NCBI GenBank assembly: GCA_934572535.1 | Contig: CAKTLJ010000003.1 | Location: 1-64,000, forward strand | Source: an uncultured Eubacteriales bacterium | Lineage (GTDB): Bacteria; Bacillota; Clostridia; Oscillospirales; Oscillospiraceae | Length of the DNA stretch: 64,000 bases | Direction of reading: 5' to 3' | In this document: in pieces, positions 26,193 through 34,662 of the stretch | How the letters are laid out: every line of letters begins with the position of its first letter | How positions within the stretch are numbered: the first letter of the stretch is position 1 | Position numbers and translations under genes: made by a program | Notes under the pieces: model-generated | The model's database searches: none | What the model saw: only the letters and a program-made list of their open reading frames with translations | Told to the model about the DNA's origin: nothing

Positions 26193-26852
26193 TTAGCCGT
26201 AGCAGAAGTAGCTGGTGCTGGCGAACCAGCCGCTGTTGAAGTAGACGGACTTCCAGAGCCCGTTGCCCTGGGTGAAGTTTGCCTGGTAGAGCACGTTGCT
26301 GGGCATATCCGTCTTGCCCATCATGGCCTGTACCACGGAGTTCTTGCAGGTCTCCCAATGGTAGGTGCCGTTGGCGGCGTCCTTGCTCTTGATGGCCTGG
26401 GCCGTCTCCTCCGCAGCGTACTTGGTGTTGTACTGGCCCCGCTGGGTGATGACGCCGTGGACCGTGTTGGGGAAGCGTTTGTCCTCCACGCGGTTCAGCG
26501 CCACACGCGCCACATACTGCCGCAGCTGCTCGGTGGTGGCGCCCGCCTCGTGGTAGACGGTGGTGGTCAGGATGCGGATGTCATCCCAGGTATACCGGGA
26601 GAGGTTCTTGTAGGCCTGGATCTCCGCCTGTGCGTCGGCCCAGGTGCTCTTCGCCGCCTTGATATAGGTGCTGTTCTCGGAATAGCCCTTCTTGCGGAGG
26701 GCAGTGGCCGTCCGGTGCGCCTGGTTCTGGATCTCCTTCTGCTCCCGGATGGCTGCCATGCACACATCATAGTTGCTTGCAGCGAAGGCCGTGGGCACCA
26801 TGCTGACCAGCATCACCATGCACAGCAGGGCCGCAATGAAATACTTTTTCAT
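26193..26852 (-). CDS. secreted cell-wall hydrolase, SleB-like (Hydrolase_2)
   Basis: 219 residues from the ATG at 26852 (GGAG seven bases before it). Residues 1-25 are a clear signal peptide (MKKYFIAALLCMVMLVSMV..., cleavage after AFA). The middle is a charged helical stretch. Residues about 96-219 match the SleB-type hydrolase domain: YHEAGATTEQL with the presumed catalytic glutamate, then VALNRVEDKRFPNTVHGVI and a QYNTKYAAE segment. SleB enzymes are lytic transglycosylases of spore cortex; relatives act in vegetative wall turnover. It is preceded by an unusual control region (27001-27185). Confidence 0.85.
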   Translation of the reverse strand: MKKYFIAALLCMVMLVSMVPTAFAASNYDVCMAAIREQKEIQNQAHRTATALRKKGYSENSTYIKAAKSTWADAQAEIQAYKNLSRYTWDDIRILTTTVYHEAGATTEQLRQYVARVALNRVEDKRFPNTVHGVITQRGQYNTKYAAEETAQAIKSKDAANGTYHWETCKNSVVQAMMGKTDMPSNVLYQANFTQGNGLWKSVYFNSGWFASTSYFCYG

Positions 26853-26897
26853 ACTATAACTCCAATCGTTCGTGGAAGGCACGTCCCCTGCCGATAT

Positions 26898-26993
26898 GCA
26901 AACGCCTTAAGTCGACGGGTAAGTCTTATTCCTTCCGGTTGCCTTTTCTTTCTCTGCGTCTATCTCTCTCGCAGAAACGGATTAGGCGCTTGC
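26898..26993 (-). promoter_or_regulatory. structured 5' leader, candidate riboswitch
   Basis: On the minus strand the transcript begins at a closing stem GCAAGCGCC...GGCGTTTGC spanning 96 nt. Inside is a hairpin TCTGCG...CGCAGA, then an AACCGGAAGGAA segment and TTACCCGTCGACTTAA. A small hairpin (GGCAGGGGACGTGCC) follows before the ribosome site. Position and gene type suggest a ligand-sensing leader; c-di-AMP (ydaO-like) RNAs precede wall hydrolases, but the canonical GGGGACCCA core is not evident. Confidence 0.45.
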
Positions 26994-27000
26994 AATAGGA

Positions 27001-27029
27001 ATTATACACGAACTCTTTTTCCTTTTCAA
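27001..27029 (-). promoter_or_regulatory. promoter of the SleB-like hydrolase
   Basis: Minus strand TTGAAA, 17-base spacer, perfect TATAAT. The predicted start site coincides with the base of the structured leader. Confidence 0.85.
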
Positions 27030-27070
27030 ATTCCAGAAAGAGGCCGAAAAACGGCCCTCACCTTGTAATC

Positions 27071-27186
27071 TTTGTTACTTCCAAACAATTTTTTGTTTTC
27101 AATTGTTACCCATTTTTGTTCAGTGTGTCACTGTTTCGTTGTACTTTGTAACCATTTCGTTAACTTTTCGATTCAATTTCGTTACC
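27071..27186. repeat. helically phased direct repeats upstream of the hydrolase promoter
   Basis: TTTCGTT-like units start at 27134, 27145, 27155, 27166 and 27177 (steps 11, 10, 11, 11), with further TTTGTTAC-like units at 27071, 27092, 27102 and 27115. The 11-bp step and TGTWA-type core resemble tandem half-sites for OmpR/PhoB-class response regulators (WalR or PhoP type). Confidence 0.55.
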
Positions 27187-27190
27187 ATTC

Positions 27191-27227
27191 ACAAAAAACT
27201 GGCCAATCTGTAACAGATCGGCCAGTT
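27191..27227 (-). terminator. terminator of the crotonase gene
   Basis: Minus strand AACTGGCC-GATCTG / CAGATT-GGCCAGTT stem followed by TTTTTTGTG. Confidence 0.9.
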
Positions 27228-27312
27228 GAAATGCGAAAAACACCTTGCGCCCCAAGGGTTTCCCCTCTTGGCAAGTTTGCTATAGTCATTTTAACGAAAA
27301 TCCCCTTCGGGC

Positions 27313-28089
27313 TCAGAAGTCCGTAAAATTGGGCTTGCGGCGTTCCAGAAAGGCCTCCATGCCCTCCTTCTTGTCGTGGGTCGCAAAGAGCAGGCCCAGC
27401 AGATCCTGCTCCCGGGCGCAGCCGCTGGGCAGGTCCACGTTCTCGCTGGCGTTGACGGAAGCCTTGGCCACAGACACCGCGTAGCTGGCCTTGGAGCCGA
27501 TCTTCTTGGCCAGGGCCTTGCAGTAGTCCATAAGCTCGACCTGGGGCACGACATGGTTGGCAAGGCCCATGCGATAGGCCTCCTGGGCGTCGATCTGGTC
27601 ACAGGTAAAGATCATTTCCTTGGCCCGGCCCACGCCGATGATCCGGCTGAGGCGCTGGGTACCGCCGCCGCCGGGGATGATGCCCAGGCCCACTTCCGGC
27701 AGGGCGAAGCGGGCGTTTTCCGCCGCTACGCGGATGTCGCAGGCCAGGGTGAGCTCACAGCCGCCCCCCAGGGCGTAGCCGTTCACCGCGGCGATGGTCA
27801 CCTGACGCATGTTCTCCAAGAGATAGGCGCTGCGGTGGCACAGGCCGCCCAGGTGACGGCCCTCCTTGACATCCTGGTGGACCATCTGGGCGATGTCCGC
27901 GCCGGCGGCAAAGGCCTTATCTCCCGCGCCGGTGAGGATCACGACCTTCACCTGGTCGTTGGCCTGGACGGCCTCCAGGTGGGCAATGATCTCCTCATAG
28001 ACCTGGTTGTTCAGGGCGTTCATGCTCTTGGGCCGGTCGATGGTAACGATGGCGAGCTCATCTTCGATCTGTAGCTTCACAAACTCCAT
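27313..28089 (-). CDS. enoyl-CoA hydratase/isomerase (crotonase family)
   Basis: 258 residues, normal crotonase length. The oxyanion-hole segment is AFAAGADIAQM near residues 59-69. Both catalytic glutamates are in place (GYALGGGCELTLACD and FALPEVGLGIIPGGGGTQRL), so it should be an active hydratase, for example on 3-hydroxybutyryl-CoA. In clostridia crt usually sits with bcd-etfBA-thl-hbd; here it stands alone with its own terminator, so assignment to the butyrate pathway is only probable. ATG follows GGAGGT. Confidence 0.88.
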   Translation of the reverse strand: MEFVKLQIEDELAIVTIDRPKSMNALNNQVYEEIIAHLEAVQANDQVKVVILTGAGDKAFAAGADIAQMVHQDVKEGRHLGGLCHRSAYLLENMRQVTIAAVNGYALGGGCELTLACDIRVAAENARFALPEVGLGIIPGGGGTQRLSRIIGVGRAKEMIFTCDQIDAQEAYRMGLANHVVPQVELMDYCKALAKKIGSKASYAVSVAKASVNASENVDLPSGCAREQDLLGLLFATHDKKEGMEAFLERRKPNFTDF

Positions 28090-28150
28090 AATGGTACCTC
28101 CTGTCTGTGGATATCGTTTCCGTTTTCTCCCGGCTCATCCGGGGCCACGG

Positions 28151-28184
28151 GCAAAGGAGGCCCGCTCCGCAGCGGCCTCCTTGC
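28151..28184. terminator. hairpin between crotonase and the 427-residue gene
   Basis: GCAAAGGAGG / CCTCCTTGC arms around CCGCT..AGCGG. No T run on the minus strand, so termination is uncertain. Confidence 0.4.
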
Positions 28185-28198
28185 AAGCTTTGATCTTC

Positions 28199-29482
28199 TT
28201 AGTAGTTTCCTTCCCGATCGGCGGCTTGCCGCCGGATCACGCCCCGCTCCAGTCTGTCGTAGGCCTCCTTCAAAAGGGCCGAATACGTGGCGGGCAGGTC
28301 TTCCGCGCGGCGGTGTCCACCGTGCAGGGCGATCTCCATCCTGTCTCTGGATAGGAGCTGATCCATCAGTTCCTCAAAAAAGTCCCCGTCGCACAGGTGG
28401 ACCACGCCGCCGACGACGTTCTCCAACCAGAACAGGTCGGTGACGTCCATGCCCCGCTGATCCTCAAACCGGCTCACCAGGTACACGCCCCGGTGGAGGC
28501 CCCGGATGGGAGAGCGCCGGAACACGGTGAAATAGAGTTCCCCCTGCCAGCGGTGGAAGACGTCCCACGCGCTTCGGGGGGCGCAGCGGCAGTAGAGCTC
28601 CCGCAGGAGCTTCCGCCTCCCCTGCCCCTCCAAGCGGACCCAGCGAATGCCGCCGCTCTCGGTCAGGGAGAGCATGGTCCGAGCCATATTCCGGTTCATC
28701 ACCGGGCTGCGGGCAGGCTCATAGCAGAAGTCGTCCGCCAAGGACTGGAAGATTGCGGACAGCTCCAACAGGCGTTTGCCGTCGATGGATTCGGTCAGGC
28801 GGCTGAGGATCGCCAAGAAATCCTCAACTGGGAGGGGGCGGGCGGCGGTCTCTCCGCCGTCGGTGACCACGATGTGGTAGATAAGCTCCTTCACCGACTG
28901 GATCCCCTGGAAATAGGCGGCGATGGTGGCGCATTGCGCGGCCTTTTCCCCATCGCCGCACCGGCCCAGATACCAATCGAAGGCCTCCAGCTCCTGGCCG
29001 GGGTTGTCGTCCAGCAAGGCCAGGATGCGCCCGATGGCGGTGGTCTCGAAGTCACTCTCTCCGAAGTAAGAGGTCGCATTGTCGCTGATCCGGTTCCACA
29101 GCAGGTTGCACAGCGCCTGACCCCGGCGGCCCAGCTCCAGCAGCCGCTCCATGTTCAGCAGACGGACCCGCACCTCGCCGTCCAATCCCTGGTCGCGCTC
29201 GACATAGTAGAGGTCGCCCCATTCCGGGGGACCATAGAAATCATCATACCATTTAAATAATAGGTAAAAGCAGTTTTCCTGTCGTCCGGCCGCCACCCAA
29301 GCCATCGTCGTCCATGCTTCGCGAATGGGTGTCCCATGGCCGGCGTAGTTTGCGAACATCCGCGCGATCTTCGCGTCCGACAGGGTCTCGTGATACATCC
29401 AGCAGATCCTGTGCTGCTCGGTATCTGCCATGAGATCATCAAAGGCATTGGGGTCTAAAAAAATAGGGTCGTCGAAGCACAT
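28199..29482 (-). CDS. hypothetical protein, 427 residues, no recognised family
   Basis: Clearly coding: long frame, strong promoter (29533-29561), and an ATG six bases after GAGGA with an in-frame stop just before it. Cytosolic, no signal or membrane segment. It is mostly helical, rich in aromatic residues and in leucine/arginine pairs (LLNMERLLELGRRGQALCNL), with an acidic N terminus (MCFDDPIFLDPNAFDDLMAD). There is no nucleotide-binding loop or zinc motif. It stands alone between crotonase and ftsK. I recognise no domain and offer no function. Confidence 0.75.
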   Translation of the reverse strand: MCFDDPIFLDPNAFDDLMADTEQHRICWMYHETLSDAKIARMFANYAGHGTPIREAWTTMAWVAAGRQENCFYLLFKWYDDFYGPPEWGDLYYVERDQGLDGEVRVRLLNMERLLELGRRGQALCNLLWNRISDNATSYFGESDFETTAIGRILALLDDNPGQELEAFDWYLGRCGDGEKAAQCATIAAYFQGIQSVKELIYHIVVTDGGETAARPLPVEDFLAILSRLTESIDGKRLLELSAIFQSLADDFCYEPARSPVMNRNMARTMLSLTESGGIRWVRLEGQGRRKLLRELYCRCAPRSAWDVFHRWQGELYFTVFRRSPIRGLHRGVYLVSRFEDQRGMDVTDLFWLENVVGGVVHLCDGDFFEELMDQLLSRDRMEIALHGGHRRAEDLPATYSALLKEAYDRLERGVIRRQAADREGNY

Positions 29483-29532
29483 ACACAGTCCTCATCTTGG
29501 CGTCGTGGTTTTCGGAGCGGTTTTCTTTTTTT

Positions 29533-29561
29533 ATTATAGCAGTTACTATCCGTATCTTCAA
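29533..29561 (-). promoter_or_regulatory. promoter of the 427-residue ORF
   Basis: Minus strand TTGAAG, 17-base spacer, perfect TATAAT. Confidence 0.8.
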
Positions 29562-29635
29562 TCGAAAAGATAGAATTCTGACAAAAAACTCCGTCTTTTT
29601 TCCGATTTTTCCGTCGAATTGAGGCATCAGATCCA

Positions 29636-29671
29636 AGAAAAGGACCGCTCCCTCGGGAAGCGGTCCTTTTC
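29636..29671 (-). terminator. terminator of the ftsK-distal operon end
   Basis: Minus strand GAAAAGGACCGCTTCCCGAG.. hairpin with TTTTCTTGG tail, starting right at the ftsK stop codon. Confidence 0.85.
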
Positions 29672-32341
29672 TCAGTCGGATTCGTAGTGCTGGGGAACGG
29701 GGTCGAAGGGGAGGATCTCCTCCTCCACCGGCGGGTCGGACTCCACGTAGTCCTCCTCCCCGCCGCCGTTTTGCATCTTCTGCCACTGCTCCTTGGTGAT
29801 GAGGATCTGCCGGGGCTTGGAGCCCTCGAAGGGGCCCACGATCCCCTGCTGCTCCATCTGGTCCACCAGGCGAGCAGCCCGGGCATAGCCCAGCTTCAGC
29901 CGCCGCTGGAGCATGGAGACCGAGGCCTGACCCAGCTCCAGGATCACGTCCACCGCCGCCGGGAAGAGCTCGTCCTGCTCCTCACCGTGGCCCTCCCCGC
30001 CGGGATAGCCGCCGGAGGACCCAGCGCCCTTGCCCTTCTTCTCGGACTCGGACACGTGCTGCTCGATCTGCTCCATGACGGAGTCGTCGTAGTCCGCCGT
30101 GCTGTTTTGCTTCACGCATTCCACCACGGCGGCCACTTCCTCGTCGGAGATGAAGCAGCCCTGGACGCGCAGGGGCTTGGCAGAGCCCAGGGGGAACCAG
30201 AGCATATCGCCCTTGCCCACCAGCTTCTCCGCCCCGGTTGTGTCCAGAATGATGCGGGACTCCAGGGAGGAGGCCACGGCAAAGGCCACACGGGAGGGGA
30301 TGTTGGCCTTCATCAGGCCGGTGATCACGTCGGCCGAGGGCCGCTGGGTTGCGATGACCAGGTGCATCCCGGAGGCACGGCCCATCTGGGCCACCCGGCA
30401 GATAGACTCCTCCACCTCTTTGGCAGCCACCAGCATCAGGTCGGCCAGCTCGTCGATGACGATGACCACCTTGGGCATGGGCTCCACGTTCTCCTGGCTC
30501 TTGGCCCACTGGTTGTAGGCGGTGAGTTCCCGGACCCTCGCCTCGGCAAAGAGGCGGTAGCGCTTCATCATTTCCGTCACCGCCCACTGGAGTGCACCGG
30601 CGGCCTTCTTGGGGTCGGTGACCACAGGAATGAGCAGATGGGGGATGCCGTTGTAGCCTCCCAGCTCCACCATCTTGGGGTCCACCATGATGAGCCGCAG
30701 CTCCTCGGGGGTGGATTTATAGAGCATACTCACGATGAGGGAGTTGATGCACACCGACTTACCGGAACCGGTGGTACCGGCGATGAGCATGTGGGGCAGC
30801 TTGGCGCAGTCCCCCACGATGTAGTTTCCGCCGATGTCCTTGCCCACGGAGAAGGCCGCGCTGGACTTGTGGCGGCGGAAGTTGTCGGAGTCCAAAACCT
30901 CCCGGATGGGAACGGGGGTGACCACCTTGTTGGGGACCTCCACCCCCACCACGGAGATCTTTCCGGGCACCGGAGCGATACGGACGTTGGACACGCCCAG
31001 GGACAGGGCCACGTCGTCGGAGAGGTTGGTGAGCTTGTTGAGCCGGACCCCCTGCTCCAGGGCCACCTCATAGCGGGTGACGGACGGCCCTTGGACCGCG
31101 CCGACCACATGGCCGTCGATGCCGAAGGACTCCAGGAGCCCGGCCAGACGGCCCTGCGTCTCCTCCAGCTCCTCATGGGCGGCTCGCTGGCCTTCGCCGC
31201 TGGGCGGGGTCAGAACCTCCAGCGGCGGGTACTGGTACGCCTTGGGGCCCTCTCCCATGGTCTTCTCAATGCTGCGGGCGACCTGGTCGGTCTCCTGCCG
31301 GATGGCCTCCTGTCGCTGGGCCTTGGTCTCCTCCTGCGGCGTCACATCGGGCAGCGGCTCGTCGTCAAAGGGTATGACGTCCTCCGCCGCGTCGATGAGC
31401 GACTCCAGGGCCGCGTCGGAGGGCTTCACGCGGGGCTTTCGGCCAAAGAAGGAGGCCTTGGCTTCCTTCAGCGCGTCAGCCGCTGCCTCCTCCCGGGTCT
31501 TCTCCCTGGGAGGCTGGACGGGTTCCGGCTCCTGGACGGGCTTCTGTTCTTTCGGCGCATCCAGGGGGATATCCTCTGCCTTCCTGCGGGGCGTTTTTCG
31601 TCCAAACAGGGGCGTCCAGAAGAGTTCTCTCGGGCGGGCAGGGGGCGGCAGCGGCGCCTCCTCATAGGGTTCCTCCTCGTAGAGGTCCTCGTCGTCCTCA
31701 TAGCGGTCATAGGCCGCCGCCCTCCGGGCGCGGCTGGAGCGCAGGTAGGCGAGCATCCTCGCCGGGGTCAGGCGGAAGATCCCGGCCAAGAGGACCAGCA
31801 TCATCAGCACGAAGAGGATCCCGGCCCCAATGGGACTGAACCAGGTGGCGAAGGAGATGCTCAGGCATCCTCCCAGAACGCCGCCGCTGAAGAGGTTCAC
31901 GCCGTCCCGCCACAGGGAGGCGAAGGTTTTGAATTCCATGGAATAGGAATAGGGGGAGAGCAGCAGGTGGAGGAAGCCCCCCAGAAGGACCGGGAAGAGG
32001 CCCAGGCACCAGAGGCGCAGGTGGACAGATCTCTCCCGCTGAGCCAGCAGCAGGACCGCCGCTGCCAACAGGACGGGGACCAAGACCCAAAAGCCATAGC
32101 CGACCAGGCCCTTGCTCCCGTCGCACAGGAAGTCCACCACCACGGCGTGCGCGCCGAACATGCCCAGCCCCAGCATCACCGCCAGGAAAATGCACACCGC
32201 CGCGCCGACGCCGCGGGCCACCATGTTGGGCACATAGACGGGCGGCAGCTTCTTGGTCTTGCTCTCGGGCTTTTTGGCCCCGGTCTTCTTCTCTTCCGGT
32301 TTCGATCGTTTGCTTGTGGTTTTCTTTTTTGTAGAAGCCAT
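29672..32341 (-). CDS. DNA translocase FtsK/SpoIIIE
   Basis: 889-residue septal DNA pump. A lysine-rich N terminus (residues 1-33) is followed by four hydrophobic segments within residues 45-190, then a long charged linker rich in E, P and K (200-390). The RecA-like motor follows with Walker A GTTGSGKSV and Walker B VIVIDELADLM, and a C-terminal winged-helix gamma domain (ELGQASVSMLQRRLKLGYAR) that reads KOPS/SRS-like DNA signals. It moves chromosome DNA through the septum during division or into the forespore. Last gene of the eight-gene leftward cluster, 23 bases after uppP. Confidence 0.95.
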   Translation of the reverse strand: MASTKKKTTSKRSKPEEKKTGAKKPESKTKKLPPVYVPNMVARGVGAAVCIFLAVMLGLGMFGAHAVVVDFLCDGSKGLVGYGFWVLVPVLLAAAVLLLAQRERSVHLRLWCLGLFPVLLGGFLHLLLSPYSYSMEFKTFASLWRDGVNLFSGGVLGGCLSISFATWFSPIGAGILFVLMMLVLLAGIFRLTPARMLAYLRSSRARRAAAYDRYEDDEDLYEEEPYEEAPLPPPARPRELFWTPLFGRKTPRRKAEDIPLDAPKEQKPVQEPEPVQPPREKTREEAAADALKEAKASFFGRKPRVKPSDAALESLIDAAEDVIPFDDEPLPDVTPQEETKAQRQEAIRQETDQVARSIEKTMGEGPKAYQYPPLEVLTPPSGEGQRAAHEELEETQGRLAGLLESFGIDGHVVGAVQGPSVTRYEVALEQGVRLNKLTNLSDDVALSLGVSNVRIAPVPGKISVVGVEVPNKVVTPVPIREVLDSDNFRRHKSSAAFSVGKDIGGNYIVGDCAKLPHMLIAGTTGSGKSVCINSLIVSMLYKSTPEELRLIMVDPKMVELGGYNGIPHLLIPVVTDPKKAAGALQWAVTEMMKRYRLFAEARVRELTAYNQWAKSQENVEPMPKVVIVIDELADLMLVAAKEVEESICRVAQMGRASGMHLVIATQRPSADVITGLMKANIPSRVAFAVASSLESRIILDTTGAEKLVGKGDMLWFPLGSAKPLRVQGCFISDEEVAAVVECVKQNSTADYDDSVMEQIEQHVSESEKKGKGAGSSGGYPGGEGHGEEQDELFPAAVDVILELGQASVSMLQRRLKLGYARAARLVDQMEQQGIVGPFEGSKPRQILITKEQWQKMQNGGGEEDYVESDPPVEEEILPFDPVPQHYESD

Positions 32342-32364
32342 AGCTTGCTCCTTGCTTGCAGGGA

Positions 32365-33210
32365 TTACTTAAAAATGAGGGTCACCACCACTGCTGCGGC
32401 GCCGATGCCCCAGCAGTAGTAGGCGAAGTTGCCGAACTTGCCCTTATTCGCCAGCAGGTTCACCAGGCGAATGGCAAAGTAACCGGACACGGCGGCCACC
32501 ACGGTACCCCCGATGTAGCCGGGCAGCAGAGACACGTCGATGCCGGCGGAGACGGCCTCCCCGATGCTGAGAACGCTCGCCCCCAGGACGGCAGGAATGG
32601 ACATCAGGAAGGAAAAGCGCACGGCAAACTTCCGGCTGAAGCCGCGCATCATACCGGCAGAGATGGTGCTGCCGGACCGGGACAGGCCGGGGACCACGGC
32701 GATAGCCTGGCCCACGCCCACCAGGAGCGCGTCCAGCATGGTGGCGGACTTGGCGGTCTTCTTGCCCCGGGCCATGCGGTCAGAGAAGAAGAGGATGCAG
32801 CCGGTGACGATGAGGGCAAAGCCCACGAAGATGGTGTTGGTGTACAGCCCCTCGATCTTGTCCTTGACGGGCAGGATGACAAACAGGGGCAGGGTGGCCA
32901 CAATGATCATCAGGATCATCCGGCCCTTTGGGGTCAGGCGCCCCATTTGGGCCCGCTTCTCCTTGGAGAACAGGCAGGCCACGATGCGGATAAACTCCTT
33001 GACCAGGCCCACAATGTCCTTCCAATAGTAGACAAAGATGGCGATGAGGGTGCCCAGGTGGAGCAGCACGTCAAAGAACAGGCCGACTTCACTGAGTCCC
33101 AAGAAGGTCTGGAACAGGGAGAGGTGGCCCGAGCTGGAAATGGGCAGGAACTCCGCCACGCCCTGGACCAGGCCCAAAAAGATGGAAGAGAGAAATTGCA
33201 AGGCGATCAC
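32365..33210 (-). CDS. uppP: undecaprenyl-diphosphatase (BacA type)
   Basis: Recycles the C55 lipid carrier for peptidoglycan by removing a phosphate; confers bacitracin tolerance. 281 residues with about eight membrane segments. The two family motifs are GVAEFLPISSSGHL (about residues 18-31) and PGLSRSGSTISAGM, containing the catalytic glutamate and the serine/arginine site. The GTG at 33210 is only one base from GGAGG, so a TTG at 33201, ten bases from it, may be the real start (three residues shorter). Confidence 0.94.
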   Translation of the reverse strand: MIALQFLSSIFLGLVQGVAEFLPISSSGHLSLFQTFLGLSEVGLFFDVLLHLGTLIAIFVYYWKDIVGLVKEFIRIVACLFSKEKRAQMGRLTPKGRMILMIIVATLPLFVILPVKDKIEGLYTNTIFVGFALIVTGCILFFSDRMARGKKTAKSATMLDALLVGVGQAIAVVPGLSRSGSTISAGMMRGFSRKFAVRFSFLMSIPAVLGASVLSIGEAVSAGIDVSLLPGYIGGTVVAAVSGYFAIRLVNLLANKGKFGNFAYYCWGIGAAAVVVTLIFK

Positions 33211-33243
33211 GCCTCCTTCCTAGGGTTTGATGAAGAGTTTGCG

Positions 33244-34659
33244 TCAGTTCGCATTCGCGGTGTACAGGGCCTTCATGCCCTTGTAGGTCATGTAGCAGTC
33301 CAGCTTGGCGGTGGTCTCGAAGGGCGCGTGCATGGACAGCACCGGCACACCGGCGTCGATGGTGTCGATGTTGCGGTTGGCCATGTAGCAGGCCACCGTG
33401 CCGCCGCCGCCCTGGTCGGTCTTGCCTAGCTCGGCCAGCTGCCAGATCACCTGGTTCTCCGCAAAGGTCCTGCGGATCCGGGCCACCAGCTCGGCAGAGG
33501 CATCGGATGCCCCGGACTTGCCCCGGGCGCCGGTGTACTTGCTGATGCACACGCCATAGTTCAGATAGGCGCTGTTGCGGGCCTCGTAGGCCTCGGCAAA
33601 GTTGGGATCGTAGGCAGCGGTCACATCGGCAGACAGGCAGAAGGCCTTCTCATAGCAGGCCTTCAAGGGGATCTCCTGGGCGTCGCACAAGTCGCTCATA
33701 AAGGCGTCAAAGGCCCAGGACTGCATCCCGGACACGCCCTCGGAGCCGATCTCCTCCTTGTCCGCCAGCACGCAGACGGCGGTGTACTCGGGGGCGTCCA
33801 GCTCCAGCAGGGCTTTCAGGCAGGCGTAGCTGCACACTCGGTCGTCCTGGCCATAGGCCCCGATGACCGAGCGGTCCAGGCCGATATCCACCGCCTTGGC
33901 GGCGGGGACGGCCACCAACTCGGCGGAGAGGAAGTCCTCCTCCACCATGCCGTACTTCTCGTGGAGGATGTCCAGGATGGCGGTCTTCACCCGGTCGGTC
34001 CCCTCCTCCTTGCCGAAGGGGCGGCTGCCGAGGAAGACGTTGAGCTGCTCGGCGGTGACGATCTCGCCCATGGTCTTCTTTGCCTGGTCGCTGGCCAGGT
34101 GGGGCAGCAGGTCGCCCACCGTGAACTGGGGATCTCCGGGGTCCTCGCCGATGCGGATGGTGACGGCCTCGCCATTTTCCAGCACCACCACACCGTGAAG
34201 GGCCAGGGGGATGGTGGTCCACTGGTACTTCTTGATGCCGCCGTAGTAGTGGGTCTTCAGGTAGGCCAGCTCCTTGTCCTCATAGAGCGGGTTCTGCTTC
34301 AGGTCCAGCCGGGGGGCGTCGATGTGCGCCGCGCCGATGACCGCGCCCTCTGCCAGGGATCGCTTGCCAATGACCGCCAGGGTCAGGGCCTTGCCCCGGT
34401 TGTTGCGGTAGACCTTGTCGCCGGGCCGGAGGCTCTCCCCCCGGACCAGGGGCCGGAACCCGGCCTCCTCGGCCAGACGGATGGCGTAGTCCACGCACTC
34501 CCGCTCGGTCTTGCCCTGGTCCAGGAAGGTCTTATAGCCCTCGCAGTAGTCCCGGATGCGGGCCTCTTCCCCGTCGGCCAGGCGGTCATAGCCGTTGGTC
34601 TTCTGGCGGAAGAGTTCTTTCTTCTTCTGCTGCAATTCTGTCAGCTCTTTGTTTTCCAT
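33244..34659 (-). CDS. M18 family aminopeptidase
   Basis: Zinc metallo-aminopeptidase removing N-terminal, often acidic, residues from peptides; cytosolic and usually dodecameric. 471 residues. Metal and catalytic motifs are GAAHIDAPRLDLK near residue 110, DKEEIGSEG near 312 (catalytic Glu-Glu), and the final APFETTAKLDCYMTYKG with the last histidine just before it. ATG preceded by GGAGGAG. It sits four bases behind coaE. Confidence 0.92.
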   Translation of the reverse strand: MENKELTELQQKKKELFRQKTNGYDRLADGEEARIRDYCEGYKTFLDQGKTERECVDYAIRLAEEAGFRPLVRGESLRPGDKVYRNNRGKALTLAVIGKRSLAEGAVIGAAHIDAPRLDLKQNPLYEDKELAYLKTHYYGGIKKYQWTTIPLALHGVVVLENGEAVTIRIGEDPGDPQFTVGDLLPHLASDQAKKTMGEIVTAEQLNVFLGSRPFGKEEGTDRVKTAILDILHEKYGMVEEDFLSAELVAVPAAKAVDIGLDRSVIGAYGQDDRVCSYACLKALLELDAPEYTAVCVLADKEEIGSEGVSGMQSWAFDAFMSDLCDAQEIPLKACYEKAFCLSADVTAAYDPNFAEAYEARNSAYLNYGVCISKYTGARGKSGASDASAELVARIRRTFAENQVIWQLAELGKTDQGGGGTVACYMANRNIDTIDAGVPVLSMHAPFETTAKLDCYMTYKGMKALYTANAN

Positions 34660-34662
34660 AGG

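Noticed and set aside
26853..27000. Definite c-di-AMP or c-di-GMP riboswitch call
   Set aside because: The conserved cores of both classes could not be found; kept only as a structured leader of unknown class.
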